Of a DNA stretch of 64,000 nt, positions 18,347 through 27,799 are shown piece after piece. Made by a program: the position numbers and the translations under genes. This DNA is from a virus: the IMG/VR virus record IMGVR_UViG_3300017964_000010, positions 1-64,000 of that record. One strand, written 5' to 3'. Below the pieces are notes generated by a model. The model had not been told where the DNA came from, made no database searches, and was given only the letters and a program-made list of their open reading frames with translations. Every line of letters starts with the position of its first letter. The stretch's first letter is position 1.

Positions 18347-21300
18347 TTATGAAATACTCAAAGCTGTTATTGACTGATTAGTAGACAGAGCAATTCTAAC
18401 TAACCCTACATTTCCAGTAGCGTTTGTTAAATTTTCTTCACCGAGTGTCATTAAATAAGATCCGCTTAAAGCAGTATTTGCAATTATTCTATCATTACCT
18501 GTTTTAGCACAACCATTACTTCCATTACCACCATTGGAAATATTAGCACCAGGAACACCACCATCATTTGCTTGGATAGAACAGTCTAACCACCCATTTA
18601 TAGTACTTGTATTATCTATTGTAGATCCCGGTGCAGCTATAAAAATTCCTTCAACTCCTGTTGTACTTGTTATATTAATATTAAAGTTTGCTACAACTGT
18701 CCTTCTAAATGCAAATGTAAAATACTGAATTCCCGTGTCCCCAGATCTATTAGGTCCTGCCGGTAAATATGAACCGTTACTATAATCAGTTAAATTATGT
18801 TCTATTACTCCATAATTTACTGTAGCTTCTTGTGTGCCTTCTACTCCCGGATCTGCTGTTTCAGTATAAACATTATTAGTATAAAAATTAGTTGAACTTG
18901 TATAACTAGGAGTATTTATAACTTCAGAATTGAAGTCAAAAATGCGTACTCCATCATCATCAAATCCAAATCCTAGATTATCGTCTACTTCAATAGCTAT
19001 TTCACTAATAGGTGTTTGATCAGCATTATGTACTAATATATTTTCCGATAGTTCATGATATGAACCCCAACCATTTGGGTTTCTTGCTCTTACTTTTAGT
19101 TTTTGCATTGCTCTAGCTGAAGTAGTGCTTGTTATAATAACCGACATACTACCTAAAGCATAAGGAGAAGGAATACCAGTATTTGCAATTGGTATACCAT
19201 TTGATAAAAATGTTGAAACACCATCTATTTGATCATACCTATAATTCTGATCTGAAATTACATTTCCTGTTCCTTCTAAACGTGTTGCAGAAGAAACTTG
19301 AAAAGGACTATTTGTTTGTTGATAAGTTTGGCCAATAAAATCTGAAATATTTAAACCAGAAACATTTAAAGTTGCTCCTGTTGTATAATGTGGAACTCCA
19401 CTTATGTATTTGTAAGTTCCAGATACATTTTCTGAAATTGTTCCAGTAGTTAAAGATGGTGTAGTATTATTATTATCTTTAACAAAATATACAGTATTTG
19501 TAGAACCAGTTTGAGAATGAGAAATGCTATAACTATTTAAACCAACAGGCAATAATGTTACATTTTTAGAAATCTTTGCTTTAAATCCCTGATATAAATT
19601 TGGATGATAAATGCTAGTATCAAAGGAAGTTGGTGCACCTGTTGCATCAAATAAATTATAATCTACATTATCTGAAACAATTAAGCTATTATAAGTTCCG
19701 TTCTGATTTGCTGATGTAAATGTAACCGAACCATCTATTGAATTATTAATATTAGAAACTAAAACTCCAGAATTTCCACTATAAGCAATACCAGAAGATG
19801 TGACTGATGTTTCTACATTTCCAGAAGATTGTGTAACTCTATCAACATCTTGACTAGAAGTTGGTCCTCCACCAGTAGTATTATCTGTAAATCCTACAGC
19901 AAGTTTAGGACTGTCGCCTATACTATTATTAAATGATATAGTTTTTGTATTTAAACCTTGAGGTGCCGAAATATTAGGATTATAAACTTTTAATTCAGTT
20001 GTACCAGATTCTGGTATTAAAGTTGGATCGGCGGTAGTATGTGTTACTATAGTAAGAGTTAGTGTATCTTTTCCTGTTCCAGTATTGCTCCCGACTGGCC
20101 AAGTATGAACTAATCTTATTCCAGAAGCACCACCAGCACCAGTATTATCTAAGATATTATCTATAGGTGTGCCGTCTCCCCAGTCCATGGTATATTCTAC
20201 AGTCGCTGGTCCATTTTTATCTGCTACATTTGTATTTGTTGATAAATTTGAAAGCCATAAATTTTGACCTTCAATAACATATAAATCATTACCTGTTAGT
20301 ACAGGTGAAGAAATATCTTCTAGCCTATGAAGAGTAAATTGAGCAACAGGATCGGGAGTATATATTGTAATATAATCAACATTCGTTCTAAATGCTTCAC
20401 TTCCAGTTCCAACACCATCTGTATGCCAAGCCCTAACTTTTACACTAGCCGGACTAGATAAAGGATCTAAATATTGATGAGTTGGGTTTACTGCTGTTAC
20501 TGCTGAATCAATAGTACCATCACCCCAATCAATATCGTATCTATTTGGTGTACCATCATTATCTATAGTAAGTGTTGCTATAAAACCTGCACCTGCTGCA
20601 GTAGGAGATGCAGTAAAAGTAAGATCCCTACAAAAAGCATTATTTCTTACATTATTAATTGCTTCATTTAAACCATCAAGAACATCTGTTACTCTATCAC
20701 TATCAACAAAGTGCATATAAGCACCATCTTTCCAGAGCCCATCTAAAGGTATACCAGCTTTAACATTATCTGTATATGTTTTTGTAACAAGAGACTGTGA
20801 ACTATCTGGAATATAATCTACAGATGCTACTAATTGTCCAGAATCTGTAATTGATAATCTTTTTGTGCCCGCAGTATAAAATTGTAATGTATCATTATCT
20901 GTGCCAGGAGAAAGTTCTGCAATAATATATGTATCTTGATCTACATCTTTTACACCGCCAAGACCACTCCATACATTTCCGTCGTATCCTTCAAATGAAG
21001 TATCTTCGGTATTAAATCTTATTGATCCAATTACATCATCTGGTCTTTCAGATGTGGTACCTGTTGGAATAACAAGTTCATTATTAATTCTGAGATAATC
21101 AAGATCCCGACTATCTCCAGTTAATAAAAGTTTTAAAGATTGATTAATACCAGCGGAATCTGGCACTAAAGAAGTTATAAATTCTCCACCAATTTTTGCA
21201 ATTCGTGGTGCAGTACCTGATGAATCAATTGGATTACCGACACCAATAAAAAGCGCTCTTGAAGAATCTAAAGAAGAATAAGCCAATTCACCGGTTTTAA

Positions 21301-21358
21301 GCGAACTAGGAATAGCTTGCGTAGATGATCTTTTTATTCTTATTATACTGAAAGCCAT
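18347..21358 (-). CDS. PKD-domain tail fibre/structural protein (1003 aa)
   Basis: The N-terminus (residues 5-55, IKRSSTQ..PSSLKTGELAYS, ALFIGVG) resembles the connector domain at the base of many phage fibres and of Mtd-type tropism proteins. Two PKD-like beta-sandwiches follow at about 245-340 and 345-465, each with a DWGDGT turn and a later H-x-Y/W strand. The remaining ~530 residues are Ser/Thr/Asn-rich beta sequence with no family I can name. PKD domains usually act as spacers or carbohydrate-contacting domains. A perfect late promoter octamer lies 37 bp upstream, so this gene probably heads the transcript that runs into the giant fibre gene. Structural role is inferred. Confidence 0.75.
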   Translation of the reverse strand: MAFSIIRIKRSSTQAIPSSLKTGELAYSSLDSSRALFIGVGNPIDSSGTAPRIAKIGGEFITSLVPDSAGINQSLKLLLTGDSRDLDYLRINNELVIPTGTTSERPDDVIGSIRFNTEDTSFEGYDGNVWSGLGGVKDVDQDTYIIAELSPGTDNDTLQFYTAGTKRLSITDSGQLVASVDYIPDSSQSLVTKTYTDNVKAGIPLDGLWKDGAYMHFVDSDRVTDVLDGLNEAINNVRNNAFCRDLTFTASPTAAGAGFIATLTIDNDGTPNRYDIDWGDGTIDSAVTAVNPTHQYLDPLSSPASVKVRAWHTDGVGTGSEAFRTNVDYITIYTPDPVAQFTLHRLEDISSPVLTGNDLYVIEGQNLWLSNLSTNTNVADKNGPATVEYTMDWGDGTPIDNILDNTGAGGASGIRLVHTWPVGSNTGTGKDTLTLTIVTHTTADPTLIPESGTTELKVYNPNISAPQGLNTKTISFNNSIGDSPKLAVGFTDNTTGGGPTSSQDVDRVTQSSGNVETSVTSSGIAYSGNSGVLVSNINNSIDGSVTFTSANQNGTYNSLIVSDNVDYNLFDATGAPTSFDTSIYHPNLYQGFKAKISKNVTLLPVGLNSYSISHSQTGSTNTVYFVKDNNNTTPSLTTGTISENVSGTYKYISGVPHYTTGATLNVSGLNISDFIGQTYQQTNSPFQVSSATRLEGTGNVISDQNYRYDQIDGVSTFLSNGIPIANTGIPSPYALGSMSVIITSTTSARAMQKLKVRARNPNGWGSYHELSENILVHNADQTPISEIAIEVDDNLGFGFDDDGVRIFDFNSEVINTPSYTSSTNFYTNNVYTETADPGVEGTQEATVNYGVIEHNLTDYSNGSYLPAGPNRSGDTGIQYFTFAFRRTVVANFNINITSTTGVEGIFIAAPGSTIDNTSTINGWLDCSIQANDGGVPGANISNGGNGSNGCAKTGNDRIIANTALSGSYLMTLGEENLTNATGNVGLVRIALSTNQSITALSIS

Positions 21359-21394
21359 ACTGGGTCAAACCTTAATAAATCTTGAATTATATAC

Positions 21395-21402
21395 TATTTA
21401 TA
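21395..21402 (-). promoter_or_regulatory. T4-type late promoter (TATAAATA)
   Basis: Perfect TATAAATA on the minus strand, 37 bp before the 1003-aa gene, in the short gap after the 81-aa gene. Confidence 0.65.
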
Positions 21403-21408
21403 TACTTT

Positions 21409-21654
21409 TTAAAAGGTATCACCCCCATCTAGTTCTTGGCTTATATATTTTTGTTCAGCGGCATCAAAAACTAATACATGTCCTTCTGCAAGACCTAAAA
21501 GAGTTGGATCATCTGTATTTGTTTCATCCACATCTACATCAACAATATCTCTTAATCTAGCACGAAGTTGAACCCGTTTTGTTGTAAAAACGGGTGTTCC
21601 TACAGTAATTTTTTTTACAACTGTTTTATTTGATACTAACTTTATACTAGACAT
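21409..21654 (-). CDS. Small virion-associated protein of unknown function (81 aa)
   Basis: I do not recognise a family. The first half is basic and beta-rich (residues 3-35, KLVSNKTVVKK then a VGTPV strand); the second half is acidic (DVDVDETNTDD). The heptapeptide VSNKTVV near its start is also the last heptapeptide of the 3823-residue fibre (followed there by one Asn). It sits in the fibre transcript, 9 bp after the 128-aa gene. A structural or fibre-accessory role is inferred from position only. Confidence 0.6.
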   Translation of the reverse strand: MSSIKLVSNKTVVKKITVGTPVFTTKRVQLRARLRDIVDVDVDETNTDDPTLLGLAEGHVLVFDAAEQKYISQELDGGDTF

Positions 21655-21663
21655 TATTTACCT

Positions 21664-22050
21664 CTAAGTTACGGATGGAGTAACCTGTATATTACCCTCT
21701 AATATTCTTTCAACTATTGTAGCTTGTTCTGCAGAATCATATCTTGATATTTCAACATCATAAACATATCTACCCGGTTTTAAAGCATTTGTCTGTTCAT
21801 TAGTTAAAGATAAATGTATAACATAATCTAAATTATCCGGATCAACCGTAGTTGCAAAAAATGATATAGCATCAGAATCTTTAGTATTATAAGTTTTTTT
21901 TAATTTTGCATTCACATTATATAATGGAACAAAGGTAGCAGTTTCATCTTGAGTATTTAATTGTTTAGGAGATCCGTCTGGATTATATAAATCCAGCCTA
22001 ATAGTTACATCCGAACCTTTATCAATTGTTAAATCTTCGTATTGTGCCAT
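21664..22050 (-). CDS. Small beta-sandwich-like structural protein (128 aa)
   Basis: No family is recognised with confidence. It opens with a beta segment (DLTIDKGSDVTIRLDL) and contains YNPDGSP, a Lys-rich strand (NAKLKKTYN), and a late segment LKPGRYVYDVEISRYDS. This is the alternating pattern of an Ig-like or baseplate-appendage sandwich. No cysteine, signal or membrane segment is seen. It lies between the 504-aa structural protein (11 bp) and the 81-aa protein (9 bp), so it is co-transcribed with fibre genes. A fibre connector or tip cap is a reasonable guess but unproven. Confidence 0.6.
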   Translation of the reverse strand: MAQYEDLTIDKGSDVTIRLDLYNPDGSPKQLNTQDETATFVPLYNVNAKLKKTYNTKDSDAISFFATTVDPDNLDYVIHLSLTNEQTNALKPGRYVYDVEISRYDSAEQATIVERILEGNIQVTPSVT

Positions 22051-22061
22051 TTTCTTTCTCG

Positions 22062-23576
22062 TTATAAAATTTCTATATCCGTAATATATAAGTTTGCACC
22101 GGCTGCTTTACCACCAGAATAATCAAAAGTTCCACATAAAAATGCAAAACTATAAGTTGCATCATTTTGTACCTGTACTGTTACTGTTTGCCATCCACTA
22201 TCGCCGCCTACAGAATTTTGAGTTTCATTTAATAATGTTTGTTGATAGTGGTTTCCCGGAGACGTGTCCCAAGATTGTAACCAAGCAAAAACATCATATG
22301 CATCGCCACCACCAACTGCTCTCCACTTAAAGCGAACTGAATTACTTGTTGTTAAAGGAATCCAAGATAAGCTTGTTAATAATGGACCATGAACAACATC
22401 GTAGCCATTTTGTGTCGTTCCTGAGTTATACAGTCTCATACAATAATAACCTAGTTGAGTGCTGCCTCCTTGTACGGTATCTGTAGGACTTTTAAACTCA
22501 AAATTATAAACGGCGCCAGAAGCAAAATCTCCAAGATCACCTTGGCTAGTTCCGCTACTACCCGAAGGTGTCGGTGTAGGATCGATCGGCATATTAATAC
22601 CTTTATCCGTAAATCCTGATCTACGCCAATATATTGTACTACCCGTGTGTGATGGAGAAGTACTTTTTCCTAAATTTTTATTTGATCTATGTACATCCCA
22701 GCCTAATAGTTGTGATATAGGTTGACTATTATATGTACTTGAATATAATGTAGTATTTTGAAAATTAGGATTTATAAAACCTATACTCGTATCTAAAAGA
22801 GTAAATGGTGTTGTCACTAAATCGCCGCCGTCAGAATCTAATCCAGGAAATCTTATTCTTAAATCTATATTACCTTCAGCTTTATTATCGGCAGCAAAAG
22901 AACAACGAAGATTTAAAACAGGTGTTAAATAATTTAAAACATTAAATTCTGTTGAATTTAATTCCCAACCAGGTCGTGATCCTTGTGTAAAAGCAGAACC
23001 AGCCCCTCCTATTTGTACGCCGTCTAAGTTAAGAAAATCTGAACTATCAAAATTGGGATCTGGGCCATATGCTGGTTCAATTACATAATATATACCTCTC
23101 CATGGATCATAACCAGCTGGCCAATTGCCTCCAGTATCAGTACTTACAGTTTTTACAACAGTACCCAATGATCTTCGTACATCATTAGTTGTACCGTTTT
23201 CTACTCTATAGGTTGCATCAAATTGCAAAGTAACATCATTAAAAAAACCTGTATTCGGGGGCTCTGCAACATGACTTACAGTAAAACCGGTTGTTCTTGT
23301 TTGAAAATCTCTTATACTTATTTCAGTTCCACGATTTTTTGCACCAATAGTTCTCCTACTATTTGATGTAGATGTTCCAATTCTTCCGTTTGGATCTTCT
23401 GGTACATTAAGCCAAGCACTAAAGAAATTATCTTGTTCAGGAACATATATTCCGCCTCTATATAAATCTGCAAAAGATAAAGGCTGGTTATTACCAACAT
23501 TAAATGCTGACCTAAGATCATCAAAAGAAAATTCAGTTCCTAAGCTTCTTGGAAATAAATTTCGGTTATAACTCAT
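22062..23576 (-). CDS. Virion structural protein with N-terminal FSFDDLR connector motif (504 aa)
   Basis: The N-terminal ~45 residues (FSFDDLRSAFN, SFADLYRGG) match a motif often found at the start of phage baseplate appendage proteins. The rest is beta-rich. Residues ~270-504 resemble a carbohydrate-binding jelly roll (VYNFEFKSPTD, YYCMRLYNSG, WQTVTVQVQ, YSFAFLCGTFDYSGG). No catalytic residues were recognised. Its ATG overlaps the stop of the S74 fibre gene by 4 bp (ATGA), showing translational coupling. A role as appendage or host-glycan-binding protein is inferred. Confidence 0.65.
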   Translation of the reverse strand: MSYNRNLFPRSLGTEFSFDDLRSAFNVGNNQPLSFADLYRGGIYVPEQDNFFSAWLNVPEDPNGRIGTSTSNSRRTIGAKNRGTEISIRDFQTRTTGFTVSHVAEPPNTGFFNDVTLQFDATYRVENGTTNDVRRSLGTVVKTVSTDTGGNWPAGYDPWRGIYYVIEPAYGPDPNFDSSDFLNLDGVQIGGAGSAFTQGSRPGWELNSTEFNVLNYLTPVLNLRCSFAADNKAEGNIDLRIRFPGLDSDGGDLVTTPFTLLDTSIGFINPNFQNTTLYSSTYNSQPISQLLGWDVHRSNKNLGKSTSPSHTGSTIYWRRSGFTDKGINMPIDPTPTPSGSSGTSQGDLGDFASGAVYNFEFKSPTDTVQGGSTQLGYYCMRLYNSGTTQNGYDVVHGPLLTSLSWIPLTTSNSVRFKWRAVGGGDAYDVFAWLQSWDTSPGNHYQQTLLNETQNSVGGDSGWQTVTVQVQNDATYSFAFLCGTFDYSGGKAAGANLYITDIEIL

Positions 23577-24607
23577 GCTACTTTATCTTTATTTTTTAAT
23601 TCTTCTATTTCAGCTTTTAATTCTTTTACGGCTTCTACAAGTAAACCTATCATATTAGCATAATGTAAAGCTTTATTTCCTTGAGGTGTTTCATATACTG
23701 CTTCCGGTAAAACTTTTTCAACTTCTTGAGCAATAAGACCTGGTAATCTAATATCACTACCTATATAATTAAATGTATATCCGTTTAATTCCATCACTTT
23801 ATCAACAGGATTGTTAATAAGTTCTAAATTTTCTTTAAGAGATATATCGGAAAAACTAGCAAAACCTGTTATATTTCCAGAAACATATAATTCACCCGTA
23901 ATATAATAATCTCCAAGCATATTGGAATCGCCAAACTTAGAAATAAATGAAGTATTACCTCTAGTTTCAACATAAGACGAATCAATAATAGTTGTTAAAT
24001 CTACTGCAGTTACAGAAGCTCCGTGGCCATATGTATCAAATGTAATACTTTGTAAAACATTAGTCCCAGAATTTATAGAATTTGTTAAACCTCCGGCAGT
24101 TGGATGAGAAATATAAACTGGACCACTACCTGGAGTAATTAAACCCCCACCACTTAATCCAACACCAGCAAAGACACCTGCAGATTCTAAGAATATTGTG
24201 CCACCATTAGACTCTACCATAGATAAAATGTGTCCAGCATTATCAATTGTAATATTACGAATAATATTTGAATTACCAGAATTATTTATTGAAGTTGCAG
24301 AACTTATTGCGTGATTAAGAGAAATTGTATCATTTGCACTATCAAATATGCCTCCGCTTAAACTATCAAAGCCTATACTTGCATTAATTGTATAAGGAAA
24401 ATGTAAATTATTATTGGAACTAATTGCACTATCAAGCTGTTGAACAGTAACAAAAGTATTACCTCCGGATAATACATAACCAACAAAGTCCATAACATTA
24501 ACACGAGAAGAAGCTTGAGGCTTACCGCCTACATTAGAAATAACAAGATAATCTCCCGAATCTATGTCGGCTTGTTGAATTGGTGTTAAATCTAATATTC
24601 TTACCAT
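23573..24607 (-). CDS. Tail fibre with C-terminal S74 intramolecular chaperone (344 aa)
   Basis: Residues ~1-240 are a beta-rich fibre stalk with GLSGGGLI and DSSYVETRG segments. Residues ~250-344 match the Peptidase_S74 / endosialidase-type chaperone: SDISLKENLELI, the strand GYTFNYIG, then PGLIAQEVEKVLPEAV and a C-terminal coiled coil (LLVEAVKELKAEIEELKNK). In known members the domain helps trimerise the fibre and then cuts itself off at a Ser in the S-D/N-x-x-x-K motif; here SDISLKEN is the expected site. Release after folding is therefore likely. It ends in a 4-bp overlap with the 504-aa gene. Confidence 0.88.
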   Translation of the reverse strand: MVRILDLTPIQQADIDSGDYLVISNVGGKPQASSRVNVMDFVGYVLSGGNTFVTVQQLDSAISSNNNLHFPYTINASIGFDSLSGGIFDSANDTISLNHAISSATSINNSGNSNIIRNITIDNAGHILSMVESNGGTIFLESAGVFAGVGLSGGGLITPGSGPVYISHPTAGGLTNSINSGTNVLQSITFDTYGHGASVTAVDLTTIIDSSYVETRGNTSFISKFGDSNMLGDYYITGELYVSGNITGFASFSDISLKENLELINNPVDKVMELNGYTFNYIGSDIRLPGLIAQEVEKVLPEAVYETPQGNKALHYANMIGLLVEAVKELKAEIEELKNKDKVA

Positions 24608-24624
24608 TTTTTTTTCTTTCTATA

Positions 24625-25854
24625 TTATAATTGGGTCATTGTGCCTGTTGTATCAATATCTTCGTTTGCATCAGTTCCGTACCAAAATAATGATACATTT
24701 ACTGACCATTTAGTTCCACTGGCAATAAAATGGTTGCCGCCGGTTCTTCGAGTTGGAGCTGCTACTCCATTATTGCCTATTGGTACTAATACATCATTAT
24801 TAGAAACATCATAAGCAACCGCAACTCCTTCATTTTTGCCATAAGGATCATTATTTGATGTTCCTATATATATTACATCACCAACTGAATAACCACCATC
24901 GGCACTAGTACATATTATTTTTAATTGTATATCATCGGGTCTTCTTGATATTCCTGTAGGAAAATTACTGGCGTTCCATCTATATGTTGCAGAATTAGCA
25001 GGTACTGCTATAGTGACATCTTGTCTATAAACCTTTGTTGCTGCTACTGAAGAAAGATCTGCTGGTTCAAAAGTAAAGTTTCCGGTTCCGTTATTATAAG
25101 TTAAAGAACCGCCGCCACTAGCAGCATTTGTAATTACAGCTAAATCTGTTAAAGCTATTCCGCCGCTGTCTGGATCAACTCTTGCGTTAATATATGCAGA
25201 ATCAATTAAATTAAGTGTTATTGCTTGAGCTGTTGCTGAATCAATTCCTGCCGGCGAAATATTATTATTAATATTATTAATAATATTATTCATATTAACT
25301 CTAAATTGACCAGTAGCGGTATTATAATCAAGTGAACTGTCACCAGGGTAAGTTCCTATTGCAGCATAAACTCTCTGATTAGTATAATAAAGATTTGAAC
25401 TACCTTCTTGTAAATCATCTGTTGTATTTTGTAAAAATTCTTTATCAAAGTAGCCTACTGGCATTCTAGCAGAATCTAAAACACCCGTAATTATCATACA
25501 AGCATCTAATCCGGGAATTAACTGTGCATTAAACACACCAGTTCCGACTTTACTTGCATCTAAAGTAGGAATATCAGAATCTCTAATGGTATTCGAAGAA
25601 AATGTAAAAACGCCTGTTGCCGGACTATAAGATAAACTAGAATGTGGAGCATTATTACTTGCGTTTAGTGATACACTATTACGAATAAATGATTGAGTTG
25701 TTCTACTATTAACTTCATTTAAAGCCTGAACAAGATCAGTAGTTACCGGAGTAGTTAAATTATCCGGATCTCCAACATTACTTGAGATAAGATTTGTTTT
25801 TTGTCTAAAGGTCTCAAACGTGTCTGTCAAATTAACTGTAGGTTTTCTGGCCAT
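24625..25854 (-). CDS. Tail fibre protein (409 aa)
   Basis: The N-terminus (residues 1-55) is a TFETFRQKTNLIS..VGDPDNLTTP segment, nearly the same as the start of the 382-aa fibre (SIEAWRQKTNLTGEYLGDLD), so both likely attach to the same site. It also has the TTDDLQEGSSNLYYTNQR motif and IDSAYINAR linkers seen in the larger fibres. The last ~130 residues form a beta-rich tip. No enzyme motif is seen. A perfect late promoter lies 33 bp upstream. Fibre identity is supported by shared modules; the precise role is unknown. Confidence 0.72.
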   Translation of the reverse strand: MARKPTVNLTDTFETFRQKTNLISSNVGDPDNLTTPVTTDLVQALNEVNSRTTQSFIRNSVSLNASNNAPHSSLSYSPATGVFTFSSNTIRDSDIPTLDASKVGTGVFNAQLIPGLDACMIITGVLDSARMPVGYFDKEFLQNTTDDLQEGSSNLYYTNQRVYAAIGTYPGDSSLDYNTATGQFRVNMNNIINNINNNISPAGIDSATAQAITLNLIDSAYINARVDPDSGGIALTDLAVITNAASGGGSLTYNNGTGNFTFEPADLSSVAATKVYRQDVTIAVPANSATYRWNASNFPTGISRRPDDIQLKIICTSADGGYSVGDVIYIGTSNNDPYGKNEGVAVAYDVSNNDVLVPIGNNGVAAPTRRTGGNHFIASGTKWSVNVSLFWYGTDANEDIDTTGTMTQL

Positions 25855-25886
25855 TTTTATACCATCTCTAAAATTTTAATTAATAC

Positions 25887-25894
25887 TATTTATA
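25887..25894 (-). promoter_or_regulatory. T4-type late promoter (TATAAATA)
   Basis: Perfect TATAAATA on the minus strand, 33 bp before the 409-aa fibre, in the 58-bp gap after the glycine-rich gene. Confidence 0.65.
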
Positions 25895-25912
25895 ACAAAT
25901 TATTTAGATTTA

Positions 25913-27790
25913 TTAGAAAAAGAGTACTGCAACTGCACCAGATGATCCAGAACCAGAAGATGTAGAAGATGCGCCTCCACCGCCGCCAAAATTACCACCA
26001 TTTGAACCGGTTCCTCCACCATGACCGCACAGCACTTTACCATTTGATCTTACTAAATGTGTTGATGTACCATATTGTGATAAAATTAAATTTACTTCAG
26101 TTCCAGTAAGAGAACCATTAGGACCTCCCGCAGGACCGCCCGAACTTTGAACTCCCGCGGCTGCACCTGCTGCATCACCACCATTTATATTATAATCACC
26201 GCCTGATGCACCACCACCATTAGGCCCGATTTGTACAACATTTCCACCAATTCCACCACCGCCGTAAACCGGAGAACTTAAAGATCCGCCCGTAACTGTA
26301 GTATTACCTCCATTTGCTCCTGCAGCATTACTACTACCAACGCCTCCTGCACCAACATTAAAGTTAAATGTTTCTCCTGGCAAAACCTGAGTTATTCTTA
26401 TTGCAACACCCCCACCTCCGCCGCCAAAACTTTGAGAACCGACACCGCCTGCTGCTCCTCCACCAATAGAAACAAAAGCAACATTTCTTGCTGAATTAAT
26501 TGACCATGTTTGATTTGCAGCATAAACAGATACTGAAGTAGGTGCCGTCGAAAATAAACCAGTGTTAATGTCAAATGTAGGTAAAGGATCTGATGTTAAT
26601 CCTATAACACCATTTAAAATAACATCATCTCTTATAGCAGTCCATGCATTATATAAATCATTAAAGTATTGTACAATATTTTCATCTTCATTTAATTGTG
26701 TCGGATCTAAGTTATTTTCATCAGTAACTATTGATGGTATAGTAGGATCTATATTTGTTCTATATTGGGGCCCCATATATGCTACTTGTGTTTCATCATA
26801 TACCGTACCATCTTCTCTTGTAGCAAGCACTCTTAATTTTCTTATATTTGTATATTTATTTGCCTCGGTTAAAAATACATCAAATATTTTGTCACCATCT
26901 ATTTTATATCCTAATCCTAAATGATTATCACCCCTTATAGAATTAACTAGATCTTGTTCATTAAATACTGGACCAGTGCCAGGAAGAGAAGATGGTGTTT
27001 CTTCTTTTAATATAATACCGCCTGATACACCATTACCGCCGTTATTACCGCCTCCTGCCGCCCCGGTTCCACCAGAGCCTATTTGGGTAATTACCATATA
27101 AATTGTTTGACCCGAATATGCAGATAAATCTAAATCCGTTTCTACTTTTTCTCCAGCACTTCCGCCCTTACCGCCATTACCGGATTCATCATATCGATCT
27201 GGTAAATCTCCTCCTCCACCGCCGCCGCCGGCTCCTATACCTGTAGCATCAGTACCACTACTTGATTCTCTTGCAACACCACCAGTTCCTATTGTACCAT
27301 AATTTGGATCAGAAGATACAACACTTCCTCCTACAGTAGCCGGTTTTGGTCCACTATTACTAAAAGAAACAGCACAGCTTGCACCACCTTCACCGCCTGC
27401 TAAATCATAAGCTTTTATAAGAGTGCCGGTTGGCGATCCTGCTCTAAATTCAAATATAGTATTAGTACCATTACCACCTTTTCTATCACCCGTAGGACCA
27501 CCACCAGGACCGCCATTTTCTCTACCATGGCCTCCGCCACCACCACCGGCAACAGCTATAAAAGAAACACTATTTCTTACACCTAAAATAACAGTATCTG
27601 GTGATGTTATAGTTGCAGAACCACCAAATGCAGCTGCCACTTTAGGATCACTCTGTACTTCTGGTCCATCATCTCCGGACCAAACTATTTCAGCAATTAT
27701 TCTATCGTGAAAAATTTCTTTAAATTTTCTAACAATAGGAAGTACTTCTACTTCATCATTTAAATTTCCTATTACATTTCCAGCTACCAT
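25913..27790 (-). CDS. Glycine-rich adhesin-like tail protein (625 aa)
   Basis: The N-terminal ~90 residues (KFKEIFHDRIIAEIVWSGDD) form a connector-like domain. Two long glycine-rich blocks follow, at about 75-255 and 450-620, with runs such as AGGGGGGHG, GGGGGGGDLPD and GGGGGASST. They flank a non-glycine core (~285-400, DNHLGLGYKIDGDKIFDVFL). Glycine runs of this kind occur in phage adhesins of the gp38 type, where they pack as polyglycine-II helices and present variable loops to the receptor. A distal receptor-binding tip is thus plausible. Cysteine is rare and no signal peptide is seen. The homology is by composition and layout, not a motif match. Confidence 0.65.
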   Translation of the reverse strand: MVAGNVIGNLNDEVEVLPIVRKFKEIFHDRIIAEIVWSGDDGPEVQSDPKVAAAFGGSATITSPDTVILGVRNSVSFIAVAGGGGGGHGRENGGPGGGPTGDRKGGNGTNTIFEFRAGSPTGTLIKAYDLAGGEGGASCAVSFSNSGPKPATVGGSVVSSDPNYGTIGTGGVARESSSGTDATGIGAGGGGGGGDLPDRYDESGNGGKGGSAGEKVETDLDLSAYSGQTIYMVITQIGSGGTGAAGGGNNGGNGVSGGIILKEETPSSLPGTGPVFNEQDLVNSIRGDNHLGLGYKIDGDKIFDVFLTEANKYTNIRKLRVLATREDGTVYDETQVAYMGPQYRTNIDPTIPSIVTDENNLDPTQLNEDENIVQYFNDLYNAWTAIRDDVILNGVIGLTSDPLPTFDINTGLFSTAPTSVSVYAANQTWSINSARNVAFVSIGGGAAGGVGSQSFGGGGGGVAIRITQVLPGETFNFNVGAGGVGSSNAAGANGGNTTVTGGSLSSPVYGGGGIGGNVVQIGPNGGGASGGDYNINGGDAAGAAAGVQSSGGPAGGPNGSLTGTEVNLILSQYGTSTHLVRSNGKVLCGHGGGTGSNGGNFGGGGGASSTSSGSGSSGAVAVLFF

Positions 27791-27799
27791 ATTGTACTC

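Noticed and set aside
27423-27710. Proline-rich frame opposite the glycine-rich gene
   Set aside because: It is the complement of GGN codons (CCN); a shadow of the real gene.
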